Below the pieces are notes generated by a model. The model was not told where the DNA came from. It worked only from the letters and a program-made list of their open reading frames with translations, and made no database searches. Both the position numbers and the translations under genes were made by a program. Shown piece after piece: positions 42,393 through 51,300 of a stretch of 64,000 nucleotides of DNA. The first letter of the stretch is position 1. Every line of letters starts with the position of its first letter. The stretch is from Curtobacterium sp. MCBD17_013 (lineage in GTDB: Bacteria > Actinomycetota > Actinomycetes > Actinomycetales > Microbacteriaceae), in the NCBI RefSeq assembly GCF_003234565.1, contig NZ_QKTU01000007.1, positions 1 to 64,000 on the forward strand, read 5' to 3'.

Positions 42393-43601
42393 TCAGACCG
42401 CGCGGCGGCGGCGGAGGACCGCGTCGAGGTCCGTGCGCTCCCACGAGTCCTCGTCGATGATCCCCATACCCGCGTACTTGCTCGGCGGTGCCGACGGTGC
42501 GGCCGGTTCCGGCCGCCGGTCGTCCGCGGTCCGGGTGGCGGTGGTCGAGCCTCCCGGCTGTGGTCCACCAGCGGCCCCGTCCGCGGCGGGAGCGCGCAGC
42601 CCCATCCGCTCGGCCAGGGTCGTCGGCGTCGCCTGGTCGTGCTCGGCGAGCGCGGCCGCAGCGGCCTCGACATCGGATCGGATCGGCGTGACCCGAGCGA
42701 GGTCGGGGTCGGTCGCGCCCGCGGCCACCGCAGCTGCCTCTGCTCGGCGTCGCGCTGCTTCCGCGTCCGCAGCCGCAGCGGCCTCGGCGACACGCTCGCG
42801 GAGGCGTGCGGCGAGCGCCGCCGACGACTCCTCGGCTGCCTGGCGGGCTTCCGCACGGGCGCGCTCCACGTCGGGTCGCGACACGTAGAGCGGCTTGGGG
42901 ACCTCCACGGGCGTCCAGCTCCGGTCCTCGGCGGCCGGTGCGGTCTCCGCTGTGCCAACGGCGGTGTCGATCGGAGCGGCGTTCCGTGCCCGTGCGGACC
43001 GGGCGCGCGGTGCGGGTGCCCGGGTCGCCGCGGCGACCCCGGCGGCACGGCGCATCCGGGCACGGCCGACGGCGGCGAGCTGCGCGAGGACCGCCACCGC
43101 CCCCACGACCACGAGCGCGGCGGCGAGCGCCATGAGCCACATCGCCGGTGCGGCGACGAGCGTCACCACGGTGACCACGAGCCCGACGAAGCCGATGAGC
43201 GTCGCCCCCAGTCGAGAACGACGCATGCGGCGGGCAGTGAGCGCCGGCGACGCGGCGACCCGCTCGAGCTCTGGCTCCTGCTCCGCCAGGCGTCGCGTGA
43301 TCTCACGCTGGCGTGCGGCCTCGTGTGCTCGGACGATGGCGCGGCGCCGGGCTTCTTCGCTCGCGGCCACACGCTGGGCCTCTGCCAGGGATCGGGCGTT
43401 CATCTCGATGCGGACCTCGTCCGGGAGTTCGGCGGTCTGTGCGAGGATCCGGAGCGTCTGCTGCAGACGTACCGCGTTGCGCTCCGTGGCGAGGTACTGC
43501 CGACGCGCGTGCCACGAGGGCATGAGGTAGACGAGCCACAGCACCGCCGCGATGAGGAGGACGATGCCTCCGCTCCAGGACCCGATGCTCACGGGGAACA
43601 C
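42393..43601 (-). CDS. Membrane protein with long Ala-rich coiled coil
   Basis: 402 aa. An N-terminal helix (about 10-27) is followed by basic WHARRQYLATERNAVRLQQTLRI and an Arg/Glu-rich coiled coil (60-120). Two hydrophobic segments come at about 132-175, then an extended Ala/Arg-rich coiled region, ending IIDEDSWERTDLDAVLRRRRAV. Only the membrane/coiled-coil architecture can be described. Start GTG 43601 or GTG 43592. Confidence 0.7.
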   Translation of the reverse strand: MFPVSIGSWSGGIVLLIAAVLWLVYLMPSWHARRQYLATERNAVRLQQTLRILAQTAELPDEVRIEMNARSLAEAQRVAASEEARRRAIVRAHEAARQREITRRLAEQEPELERVAASPALTARRMRRSRLGATLIGFVGLVVTVVTLVAAPAMWLMALAAALVVVGAVAVLAQLAAVGRARMRRAAGVAAATRAPAPRARSARARNAAPIDTAVGTAETAPAAEDRSWTPVEVPKPLYVSRPDVERARAEARQAAEESSAALAARLRERVAEAAAAADAEAARRRAEAAAVAAGATDPDLARVTPIRSDVEAAAAALAEHDQATPTTLAERMGLRAPAADGAAGGPQPGGSTTATRTADDRRPEPAAPSAPPSKYAGMGIIDEDSWERTDLDAVLRRRRAV

Positions 43602-43685
43602 GGTATGGGCGGGCCGCGCGCCGATCGGTCATTGCGCGTCGCGTGTTGAGCGAGTCGCGCCGGATTCGGGTTGTGGAGGACGAGT

Positions 43686-44345
43686 TCAGCCGCGGCGCGA
43701 GGTCGCGATCGGCATCGCGGCCTCCTCACGGGCCTGGTCGGGCACGCTGCCCTGACCTGCGGGCACGGCGCCGCGCACCCAGCGGTCGAGGACGCCCTCG
43801 CGGACCTCCTCGGCCACGAGCGCGAAGCAGAAGTGGTCGCGCCAGTCACCGTTGATGTGGATGTACCGGCGTCGCAGGCCCTCGTACCGGAACCCGAGCT
43901 TCTCGACGACCCGGAGCGAGGGCGCGTTCTCCGGACGGATGCAGATCTCCACCCGGTGGATCCCGACGGAACGGAAGCAGTGGTCGGTCGCGAGCGCGAC
44001 GGCGGTCGGGGTCACGTTGTGCCCCGCGGCGCTCTCGACCACCCAGTAACCGATCGACGCACTGGCGAGCGAGCCGTAGCTGATGCCCGACACGTTGAGC
44101 TGTCCGACGAACCGGCCGTCGAGCTCCATGGCGAAGGGCAGGCCGAGCCCTGCACGCGCGTTCGCCTGCAGGGCCCGGATGCTCCCACGGACGTCCGCCG
44201 ACACGAGTCCCGACGGGTTCGTGGCCTCCCAGGTCCGCAACCAGCTCCGGTTCATCGACAGGGCCATGTCGAGGTCACGGGTGTCACGGAGGCGCAGCGG
44301 GCGGATGGTGATCCGACCGTGCGTCAGGGTGGGGATGGTCGTCAT
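43686..44345 (-). CDS. RimJ-like GNAT acetyltransferase
   Basis: 219 aa. GNAT core: TIRPLRLRDTRDLDMALSMNR, FVGQLNVSGI, SASIGYWVVE, GHNVTPTAVALATDHCF (acetyl-CoA loop, with N replacing the usual R/G) and SLRVVEKLGFRYEGLRRRYIHINGDWRDH. The similarity is to ribosomal-protein N-acetyltransferases. The tail of about 35 residues is variable. It lies 42 bp after galU and may share its transcript. Confidence 0.87.
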   Translation of the reverse strand: MTTIPTLTHGRITIRPLRLRDTRDLDMALSMNRSWLRTWEATNPSGLVSADVRGSIRALQANARAGLGLPFAMELDGRFVGQLNVSGISYGSLASASIGYWVVESAAGHNVTPTAVALATDHCFRSVGIHRVEICIRPENAPSLRVVEKLGFRYEGLRRRYIHINGDWRDHFCFALVAEEVREGVLDRWVRGAVPAGQGSVPDQAREEAAMPIATSRRG

Positions 44346-44387
44346 CGGGGGATCGCGTTCCTGGTTCGGGTGTCCCGGACGGGACGG

Positions 44388-45278
44388 CTACTCGCCCGCG
44401 TTGAACTCCTTGAGCCATTCCTTGAGCTCGGGGCCGAGGTCGTCGCGGTCGGAGGCGAGCTGGACGATCGCCTTGATGTAGTCGAGTTTGTCACCCGTGT
44501 CGTACCGGCGTCCACGGAACACGACGCCGTACACGCCACCCGTCCACTCCTCGGCGCCGGCCATCTTCATGAGCGCGTCCGTGAGCTGGATCTCGCCGCC
44601 CTTGCCCGGCTCCTGCTTCTCGAGGACGTCGAACACCTCGGGGCGGATCACGTAGCGACCGATGATCGCGAGGTTGGAGGGGGCCTCCCCCTGGGCGGGC
44701 TTCTCGACGAGACCGGTGATCTTGACGACGTCGTCCTCGTCGGTCTCCTCGACGGTCGCGATGCCGTACATGTGGGTCTGGGACGCCGGGACCTCGAGCA
44801 GGGCGACGACGGTCGCGTTCTTCTCGTCCTGCACCTCGATCATGCGCTTGAGCAGCGGATCACGAGCGTCGATGATGTCGTCGCCGAGGAGCACGGCGAA
44901 CGGCTCGCGGCCGACGTGCATCTTGGCGCGGAGCACGGCGTGGCCGAGGCCCAGCGGGTCGCCCTGGCGCACGTAGTGCATGTCGGCGAGGTCCGTCGAC
45001 TGGTTCACCTTGGCGAGCTTGTCGTGGTCGCCCTTCTTGCGGAGGGTCTCCTCGAGCTCCGACACGTGGTCGAAGTGGTTCTCGAGCGCGTTCTTGTTGC
45101 GACCGGTGATCATGAGGACGTCATGGAGGCCCGCGTCGACGGCTTCCTCGACCACGTACTGGATCGCGGGCTTGTCGACGACCGGGAGCATCTCCTTCGG
45201 CATCGCCTTGGTCGCGGGGAGGAACCGCGTCCCCAGCCCTGCGGCCGGGATCACTGCTTTGGAAATCTGGAAACCCAT
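44388..45278 (-). CDS. galU: UTP-glucose-1-phosphate uridylyltransferase
   Basis: 296 aa; makes UDP-glucose for glycan synthesis. Motifs: KAVIPAAGLGTRFLPATKAMPKEMLPVVDKP (nucleotide loop), VRQGDPLGLGHAVL, VLLGDDIID, LVEKPAQGEAPSNLAIIGRYV and GRRYDTGDKLDYIKA. The start ATG 45278 removes a spurious extension. Divergent from the cyclo-ligase gene. Confidence 0.96.
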   Translation of the reverse strand: MGFQISKAVIPAAGLGTRFLPATKAMPKEMLPVVDKPAIQYVVEEAVDAGLHDVLMITGRNKNALENHFDHVSELEETLRKKGDHDKLAKVNQSTDLADMHYVRQGDPLGLGHAVLRAKMHVGREPFAVLLGDDIIDARDPLLKRMIEVQDEKNATVVALLEVPASQTHMYGIATVEETDEDDVVKITGLVEKPAQGEAPSNLAIIGRYVIRPEVFDVLEKQEPGKGGEIQLTDALMKMAGAEEWTGGVYGVVFRGRRYDTGDKLDYIKAIVQLASDRDDLGPELKEWLKEFNAGE

Positions 45279-45381
45279 GGCGACGAGCGTATCCGCTGCC
45301 CCCACGACGCGGGCGTTAACGGACGGGGGACCGTGTGGAGGACACATGGCCACGCGGGGACGAGCCGTTAAGCTCGTGGCC

Positions 45382-45972
45382 ATGAGCGCCGAGAGCGACA
45401 TCGGGAACGCCAAACGAGCCCTCCGTGCCGAGCTGCGGCAACGTCGCCGCATGCACACCGCGTCGGAGCGGAGCGCGTTCACCACGGACCTCACCGCCAC
45501 GCTCCAGCGCTTCGTGGAGGAGCGGGCGATCTCCTCGCTGTCGGCCTACCTCCCGTCGTCCGACGAGCCCAACGTCCGCCCGTTCCTCAACTGGGCGTTC
45601 GACGCGGGCATCCGCACGCTGTTCCCGATCGCCCGGGACGACGGCCTGCTGGACTGGGCCGTGGGGGACGGCGAGACCGAGCACCAGGGTCTGGCGGGCG
45701 TCCCCGAGGTCGTCGGCGAGGTGCTCTCGCCGATCGCGATCAACGACGTCGACGTCATCCTCGCGCCCGCGGCCGCCGTGGACCGAGCCGGCATGCGGAT
45801 GGGCTGGGGGCGCGGCTACTACGACAAGACCCTCGGATCCATGGCCAAGCGTCCGCCCGTCTATGCTGTGGTGTTCGACGCGGAGTACGTGGACGAGGTC
45901 CCTCGCGAGCGCCACGACCAGCCCGTCGACGGCATCATCACCCCATCGCGCATCCTCACCTTCCGGAGCTGA
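45382..45972 (+). CDS. 5-formyltetrahydrofolate cyclo-ligase
   Basis: A 196-aa MTHFS enzyme that converts 5-formyl-THF to 5,10-methenyl-THF with ATP. KRALRAELRQRRR at the N-terminus binds ATP phosphates; LSAYLPSSDEPNV, VILAPAAAVDRAGMRMGWGRGYYDKTL and FDAEYVDEVPRERHDQPVDGIIT are family blocks. TAAGCT lies 7 nt before the ATG, implying a leaderless message. Confidence 0.94.
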   Translation: MSAESDIGNAKRALRAELRQRRRMHTASERSAFTTDLTATLQRFVEERAISSLSAYLPSSDEPNVRPFLNWAFDAGIRTLFPIARDDGLLDWAVGDGETEHQGLAGVPEVVGEVLSPIAINDVDVILAPAAAVDRAGMRMGWGRGYYDKTLGSMAKRPPVYAVVFDAEYVDEVPRERHDQPVDGIITPSRILTFRS

Positions 45973-45973
45973 C

Positions 45974-46333
45974 GTGCCCACCTACTCCTACCGCTGCACC
46001 GAGTGCGGTACCGCCTTCGACGTCAAGCAGTCCTTCTCGGACGCGGCCCTGACCGAGTGCCCGACCTGCGGCGGCGTGCTCCGCAAGGTGTTCAGCCCCG
46101 TCGGAGTGACGTTCAACGGGTCCGGCTTCTACCGCACGGACTCCCGGTCGTCGTCCGGGGCATCGGGGACGAAGTCCGAGTCCGGTGGCGGATCGACACC
46201 GAGCGAGTCGTCGTCGTCGAGTTCGACCTCGTCGAGTTCATCCGGTTCGACCTCGTCGAGTTCATCCGGTTCGTCCTCCACAGGCTCGTCCTCACCGTCG
46301 TCGTCCTCATCCGGGAGCTCCAGCGCGGCCTGA
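45974..46333 (+). CDS. FmdB-type zinc ribbon protein with Ser-rich tail
   Basis: 119 aa from GTG 45974, 2 bp after the cyclo-ligase stop, so co-transcribed. N-terminal zinc ribbon PTYSYRCTECGTAFD with a second pair CPTC, then KVFSPVGVTFNGSGFYRTDSR. The last 60 residues are almost pure Ser/Thr/Gly and include a perfect 24-bp duplication (46222-46245, 46246-46269). Regulatory role unknown. Confidence 0.9.
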   Translation: MPTYSYRCTECGTAFDVKQSFSDAALTECPTCGGVLRKVFSPVGVTFNGSGFYRTDSRSSSGASGTKSESGGGSTPSESSSSSSTSSSSSGSTSSSSSGSSSTGSSSPSSSSSGSSSAA

Positions 46334-46427
46334 GTCGTGCTCCGTCGGTAGCGTGATCCGTGCCGGTCGACTGGACGCCCGGCCGGTCCCCGTGGCGCGG
46401 GCCGACACCTGGACACGAGGGGGTCCC

Positions 46428-46925
46428 GTGAAGGGCTTCAGGGAGTTCCTGCTCCGCGGCAACGTCATCGACCTCGCAGTCGCCGTCGTCATCGGCGCCG
46501 CGTTCACCGCGATCGTCAACACGATCGTCACGGCGGTGATCAACCCGGCGGTCGGGGCGCTGTTCAACGCGTCGAGCCTCGAGCACACCTGGGTCCTCAC
46601 GATCCCCGGAGTCGGCGGGGCGCACGCCGAGCTCCACTTCGGTTCCGTGCTCGGTGCCGTGATCCAGTTCGTCATCGTGGCCGCGGTCGTCTACTTCGCG
46701 CTCGTGCTGCCGGTCAACCGCCTGAGGAAGCTCGCGTTCAAGCGCGTCGAGAACGACGTCGAGCAGCCGCCGGCGGACGTCCCGCCGACCGATGTCGAGG
46801 TCCTCCTCGAGATCCGCGACCTGCTCCGACAGCAGCAGGGGATCACCGGTCAGGCCGCGGGCGCGCACGTCGCCCCCACCGACGCGCCGACGGGACCGGG
46901 CATCAGCGGCACGACGAAGCTCTGA
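46428..46925 (+). CDS. mscL: Large-conductance mechanosensitive channel
   Basis: 165 aa. KGFREFLLRGNVIDLAVAVVIGAAFTAIVNTIV is the TM1 pore helix, VLGAVIQFVIVAAVVYFALV is TM2, and a charged C-terminal bundle with PTDVEVLLEIRDLLRQQ follows. Releases solutes at hypo-osmotic shock. GTG start with GAGGGGG upstream. Confidence 0.95.
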   Translation: MKGFREFLLRGNVIDLAVAVVIGAAFTAIVNTIVTAVINPAVGALFNASSLEHTWVLTIPGVGGAHAELHFGSVLGAVIQFVIVAAVVYFALVLPVNRLRKLAFKRVENDVEQPPADVPPTDVEVLLEIRDLLRQQQGITGQAAGAHVAPTDAPTGPGISGTTKL

Positions 46926-47031
46926 GACCGGGCCGATCGCTCGCCACCCAGGTGCCGGAGGCACCGCCGCTATCCTGAGTGGATGGGCGACCGGCGGGTT
47001 CGCCACGACGGCGAACGAGAGGCCCGACGCC

Positions 47032-47625
47032 ATGGCGGACATCAGTGGGAGGCGAGCCCGTCCGGACTGGCAGACCTGGCCGAACCTGCTGACGCTCGTC
47101 CGGTTCGTCCTCATCCCCGTGTACGTCGGACTGGTCGTCGCGGGACACCCCGGATGGGGCCTCGTGTCGCTGGTCGGACTCGGGGTCACCGACTGGGCGG
47201 ACGGCTTCATCGCCCGCCGATTCCACCAGGAGTCCGCACTCGGCAAGGCGCTGGATCCCGTGGCGGACCGCTTGTCGATCGTCGCGATCGTGTTGTCGCT
47301 GGTCCTCGTCGGGCTCCTGCCGTGGGTCGTCGTCGCCGTGGTGGTGGTCGTGGACCTGGTGCTCGTCGCCATGTCGAGCGCGTTGTTCCGCGGGTCACCA
47401 GACCTCGACGTGACCTGGACGGGCAAGATCCGCTCGGCGCTGCTGTTCGTCGGGCTGCCCGTGCTGCTGTTCTCGTCGACGTCGGTCGCCGAACACCTCA
47501 CGTGGGTGCGTGTCGTCGCCCTCGTGTGCATCGTCCTCGGCACGGTCGGGCACGTGCTCGCCGGCGTACAGTACGCCGCTGCCATGGTGCGGAAGCGCCG
47601 CGGCGACGCCGTCCCCGCTCGCTGA
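47032..47625 (+). CDS. CDP-alcohol phosphatidyltransferase
   Basis: 197 aa, several membrane helices. The catalytic motif D-x2-DG-x2-AR-x8-G-x3-D-x3-D is present as DWADGFIARRF, then GKALDPVAD. PNLLTLVRFVLIPVYVGL opens the fold. It is probably phosphatidylglycerophosphate or cardiolipin-type synthase; the acceptor is not certain. A -10-like TATCCT at 46971 suggests transcription from about 46983. Confidence 0.9.
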   Translation: MADISGRRARPDWQTWPNLLTLVRFVLIPVYVGLVVAGHPGWGLVSLVGLGVTDWADGFIARRFHQESALGKALDPVADRLSIVAIVLSLVLVGLLPWVVVAVVVVVDLVLVAMSSALFRGSPDLDVTWTGKIRSALLFVGLPVLLFSSTSVAEHLTWVRVVALVCIVLGTVGHVLAGVQYAAAMVRKRRGDAVPAR

Positions 47626-47860
47626 GGTCGGCACCGCGCGGACGGCAGTCTCCTCGCTGACCTCGCGCTGCCGAGGCTGCCACGCTTCCCCGATCGACGC
47701 GTCGCCCCTGGGTACGTGAGCCGCACAGTTCCATCCCCCGACTTCCGCCGCCGACACGACCGTTGTCGGGCGACGCGTTGAACGTCGTCCCGGTCCGACG
47801 GGGGCCGTGCGAGGGCGGAACGGGGAGGCGGCAGGGCTCACGGGCGGCGGGAGGGCCGCC

Positions 47861-48268
47861 TCAGCCCCAGTGCGGCGGCCGGTCGCCCAGCAGCCGCGCG
47901 TCGTTCTCCCCCGCGCCGTGCCGCTCCGGCTCGGGCGCGGGGTTCGGGTCCGTTCCCGGCGCCGGAGCGGTCGTGACCCGGCGGCGGCGAGTGGGGCCTC
48001 CCGGCCGTCGGTCATGAGCGGCCGTGGCGCCGTCAGACGTGCGGTCCTGTGCGCCCGTCGTCCGCCCGGCGGACGAGTCGCCCGCGGGACCAACGGCGGA
48101 CGGGTCGCCCGCGGGACCAACGGCGGACGGGTCGCCCGCGGGGCCGGCGGCGACGGCCTCCGCCCCCGTGGCGGAACGGACGTCGGCGTGGGCCGCCCAG
48201 CTCCCGCGGAGCTGTTCCGTCCCTGGGGTGACCGGTCCGGCCGGTCGGGAGGCGCGCCTCCCGGTCAT
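47861..48268 (-). CDS. Hypothetical Pro/Ala-rich protein with nonapeptide repeats
   Basis: 135 aa, disordered. Residues in the middle are three 9-aa units (GPAGDPSAV) from a perfect 27-bp period. The end is DARLLGDRPPHWG, a charged stretch closing in PPHWG. It follows the 1254-aa helicase-like gene by 34 bp on the same strand and is probably its operon partner. No ribosome site stands out before ATG 48268. Function unknown. Confidence 0.5.
   Translation of the reverse strand: MTGRRASRPAGPVTPGTEQLRGSWAAHADVRSATGAEAVAAGPAGDPSAVGPAGDPSAVGPAGDSSAGRTTGAQDRTSDGATAAHDRRPGGPTRRRRVTTAPAPGTDPNPAPEPERHGAGENDARLLGDRPPHWG
48068..48148. repeat. Three 27-bp tandem units
   Basis: Units start at 48068, 48095 and 48122 (GGCGGACGGGTCGCCCGC with nine more bases); the first two differ at one base and the third has diverged at its end. 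The period is a multiple of three and in frame with the minus-strand nonapeptide. Confidence 0.85.
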
Positions 48269-48302
48269 CGGGACCAGCTGGCGGTCGGTGGCCAGCCCGC
48301 GG

Positions 48303-51300
48303 TCACTGCCGGGCCGGGACCGGCGGGATCGCGATCTCCTGCGTCGCACCACGGTCGACGCCGAGCACCTGGGCGACCGTCGTGGCGACGCGGTCCGGGT
48401 CGGAGAAGAGCTGGAAGGCGTGGACGCGCACGTAGTGCCAGCCGAGCCGTCGGAGCACCTCGGGCCGGAGGCGCAGCGACTCGCGCAGGGAGCCCTTGGC
48501 GAGCGACGCGTCGGTCTCGATCGTCACGCAGACCCCGCCGTGCGCGGCGACGAGGCCGAGCTTGCCGCGGTGTCCGAGCGCCACGGGGATGCCGCGCATC
48601 TCGAGCCGGCGGGCGAGGTCGACGAGCAGCGGGTCGCTGTCGTCGGGCACGTACTCCATGCTCGTGCGGGCCCGGACCTCGGCGAGGATCTCGGCGAGCG
48701 CGACGGTGCCGTGACCCATGCGCTCGGCCTCGATGTCGGACGGCTGGAAGCACGTGACGATGATCATCGACCGGCGGGCGCGGGTCATCGCGACGGCGAG
48801 CAGGCGTTCGCCGCCGGGCTTGCCGAGCGGACCGAAGTCGCGGAGGACGCGGCCGTGGGGCGTGCGGCCGTAGCCGATCGAGAACACGACGCGGTCGCGG
48901 CTCTGGGCGACGGACTGCTCGAGCGTCGCCACCATGAACGGCTCGGGGCGGTCGCCGATCACGAACTCGGTGAGGTCCTTGTGGCCCTGCACGGCGGCGA
49001 GGACGGCCTGCTCGACACGAACGGCGTGCTTGGCGGACGCCGTGATGACCATGAGCGACTCGGTCGGCCGGTTCTTGGCGTGGTCGAGGACGAGCCGCAC
49101 GACGCGGTCGACCTCGGCGTCGACGCTCTCGACGGCGCCGGACTCGGGGTCCGGCACGGCCTTGCCCTCGGCGACGTAGTCGATCGCGATCGAGCCGTGG
49201 CCGAGGAACGAACCCGCCCACGGCAGGGACTCGATGCGGCCCCCGTAGAAGCGCCGGTTCACGAGCTCCGCGAGGTCCTCGCCGCCGGCGCGGTACGAGC
49301 GCGTGAGCGACAGGGTCGGCAGGAGCGTCGAGAGCTTCGCCAGCGCGGAGTCGGCGTGCAGCGAGTCGAGCGTCTGCTCGTCGACGCGGAGCGCCCGGTG
49401 GTCCGGGTCGACCGCGATGCGGAACGGGGACGGCGTCTGGGTGACCGGGTCGCCGAAGACCACGGTCTGCTTGGCGCGGCGGATCGCCCCGACGGTCTCG
49501 GCGATCGTCACGGCACCGGCGTCGACGAGGATCACGGTGTCGAACGGCATCGTGTCGGCGATCTGCGGGACCTCGTACGGCGACGCGAGCCAAACGGGTG
49601 CGATGGCGCGGGACAGGTGCGGTGCGGAGTCCTGCAGCAGCCGCGACGTGATCGCGGGCTGCCGGAGCTGCGCCTTGAGCTGCGCGGCCTCGTCCGGCCA
49701 GTCGACCAGGCCGACCTTCCAGTTCTCGGCGAGCTGCCACGCCAGGCCCTGGGACACCCCGGCGGCGTGGGCGTCGTCGACGAGCCGGAAGTCCGCCTCG
49801 ACGCGGTCGAGCATGTCGGTGTTCGCCCCGAGCAGGGCGCGGTCGCCCTCGAGCAGCATCTCGAGGCAGGACTGCCACCACGCGAGCTCGAGCTCGGCCG
49901 GCACCTGGGACTCGGGCACGTGGCGGTTCGCCAGGTCGGTGATGAGCGGTTCGAGCTGCAGGTCGCGCAGGGTCGTCATGAGCTCCGTGCGCTCCTGCAG
50001 GTTGTGCAGGACGTCGCTCTCGGCCGCGAGCTCGCCGATGTCCGCGACGAGCTGGTCGATCGGCAGGTTGGCGAGCTGCCGCTCACGGGACGTGTTGCCG
50101 AGCGGCTCGTCGAGACGCGCGAGGTCCTCGGCGACGTTCGAGTAGAGCACCTGGACGTCGGCGATGCCGGTGGGGATCTCCGGGGCGACGCCGGCCGCCA
50201 CGTACCGCTGCCACAGGACCCGCTGCTGCTGGACCCGCGTCAGGGCCTCGTGCAGGTCGGACACGTGCACGCCCGGACGGACGTACTCGCGGGCGAGCTT
50301 CTTGAGGCGACGGCGGTTCGTCGCCGACATCGGGGCACCCTCACCCCGCGGGGCCGTCGCCGCGACGAGCTCGGACACGGAGCGATCGAACACGACGGGC
50401 AGGAAGCGGTCGAGGGTGTCGCGGATCTCGGTGAGGAGCCGCAGGTACACGCCGAGTTCGCCGATCGTCGTGAACGGCCGCATGTGGGTCGAGCCGATGA
50501 GGTCGTTCGCGCGCTGCAGCAGCGTCGGCAGCTCGGTGGCGTGCAGGCCCTGCGCGGTCTGGTGTGCCTTGTGCGCGGCGGCGCTGGACGCGAACCGGGC
50601 GCCGTACCAGGGCGAGTCGTCCGGCCCGTACTTGAACTCGCCGAGGTTCGCGGCACTCACCATCGTCTCGGCGACGCGCGCGCGACCGTCGACCATGGCC
50701 TCCACGGACGACCGCGACAGGCGCGCGGTCGTGGCGGGCGGGACCGGGAGGAGCGACAGACGGGACAGCTCGACCAGACAGTCGAGCACGGAGACACCGA
50801 ACGCCGGGTCGACGCGGCCGAGCGCGCCGCGGTAGTCGAGCAGGACCTTTCGGAGCCGGACGAGCGCGTCGTCGACCTCGCGGAGGTTCGGCTTCGTCGA
50901 CTTCTCGTTGCGGCCGATCGCGCGGATGAGGTCGCGCCGGAGGGTCGCGGGGGTGACGGCGACGCCGGGCAGCTGGACCTCGACGAACCGGCTGGCGATG
51001 CCGCGCAGGGTCGCGCGCCGCGGGCTGACGACGAGCACGCGCTTGTTGGCGGCGACGAGGCCACCGAGGGCGTTCACGATGGTCTGGGTGCCACCCGTGC
51101 CGGGCAGGGTCTTGACCACGATGGAGTTGCCCGCCGTGATCTGCGCGATCACGTTCTCCTGCTCGTCGTCGGCGTCGAGCAGGAGCGTGTCGGTCTCGGG
51201 GCTGCGCTCGTCGGACGGCGTCTGCTCGACCGGCCGGTAGGACTGCTCGACCTGCCACTTGGCGCTCGGGTTGCCGGCGAGGGCGTCGAGCACCGGGTGC

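Noticed and set aside
46983-47660. Alternative reading from ATG 46983 just after TATCCT
   Set aside because: That frame is out of phase with the CDP-alcohol phosphatidyltransferase motif and has no domain; it is probably only the transcript start.
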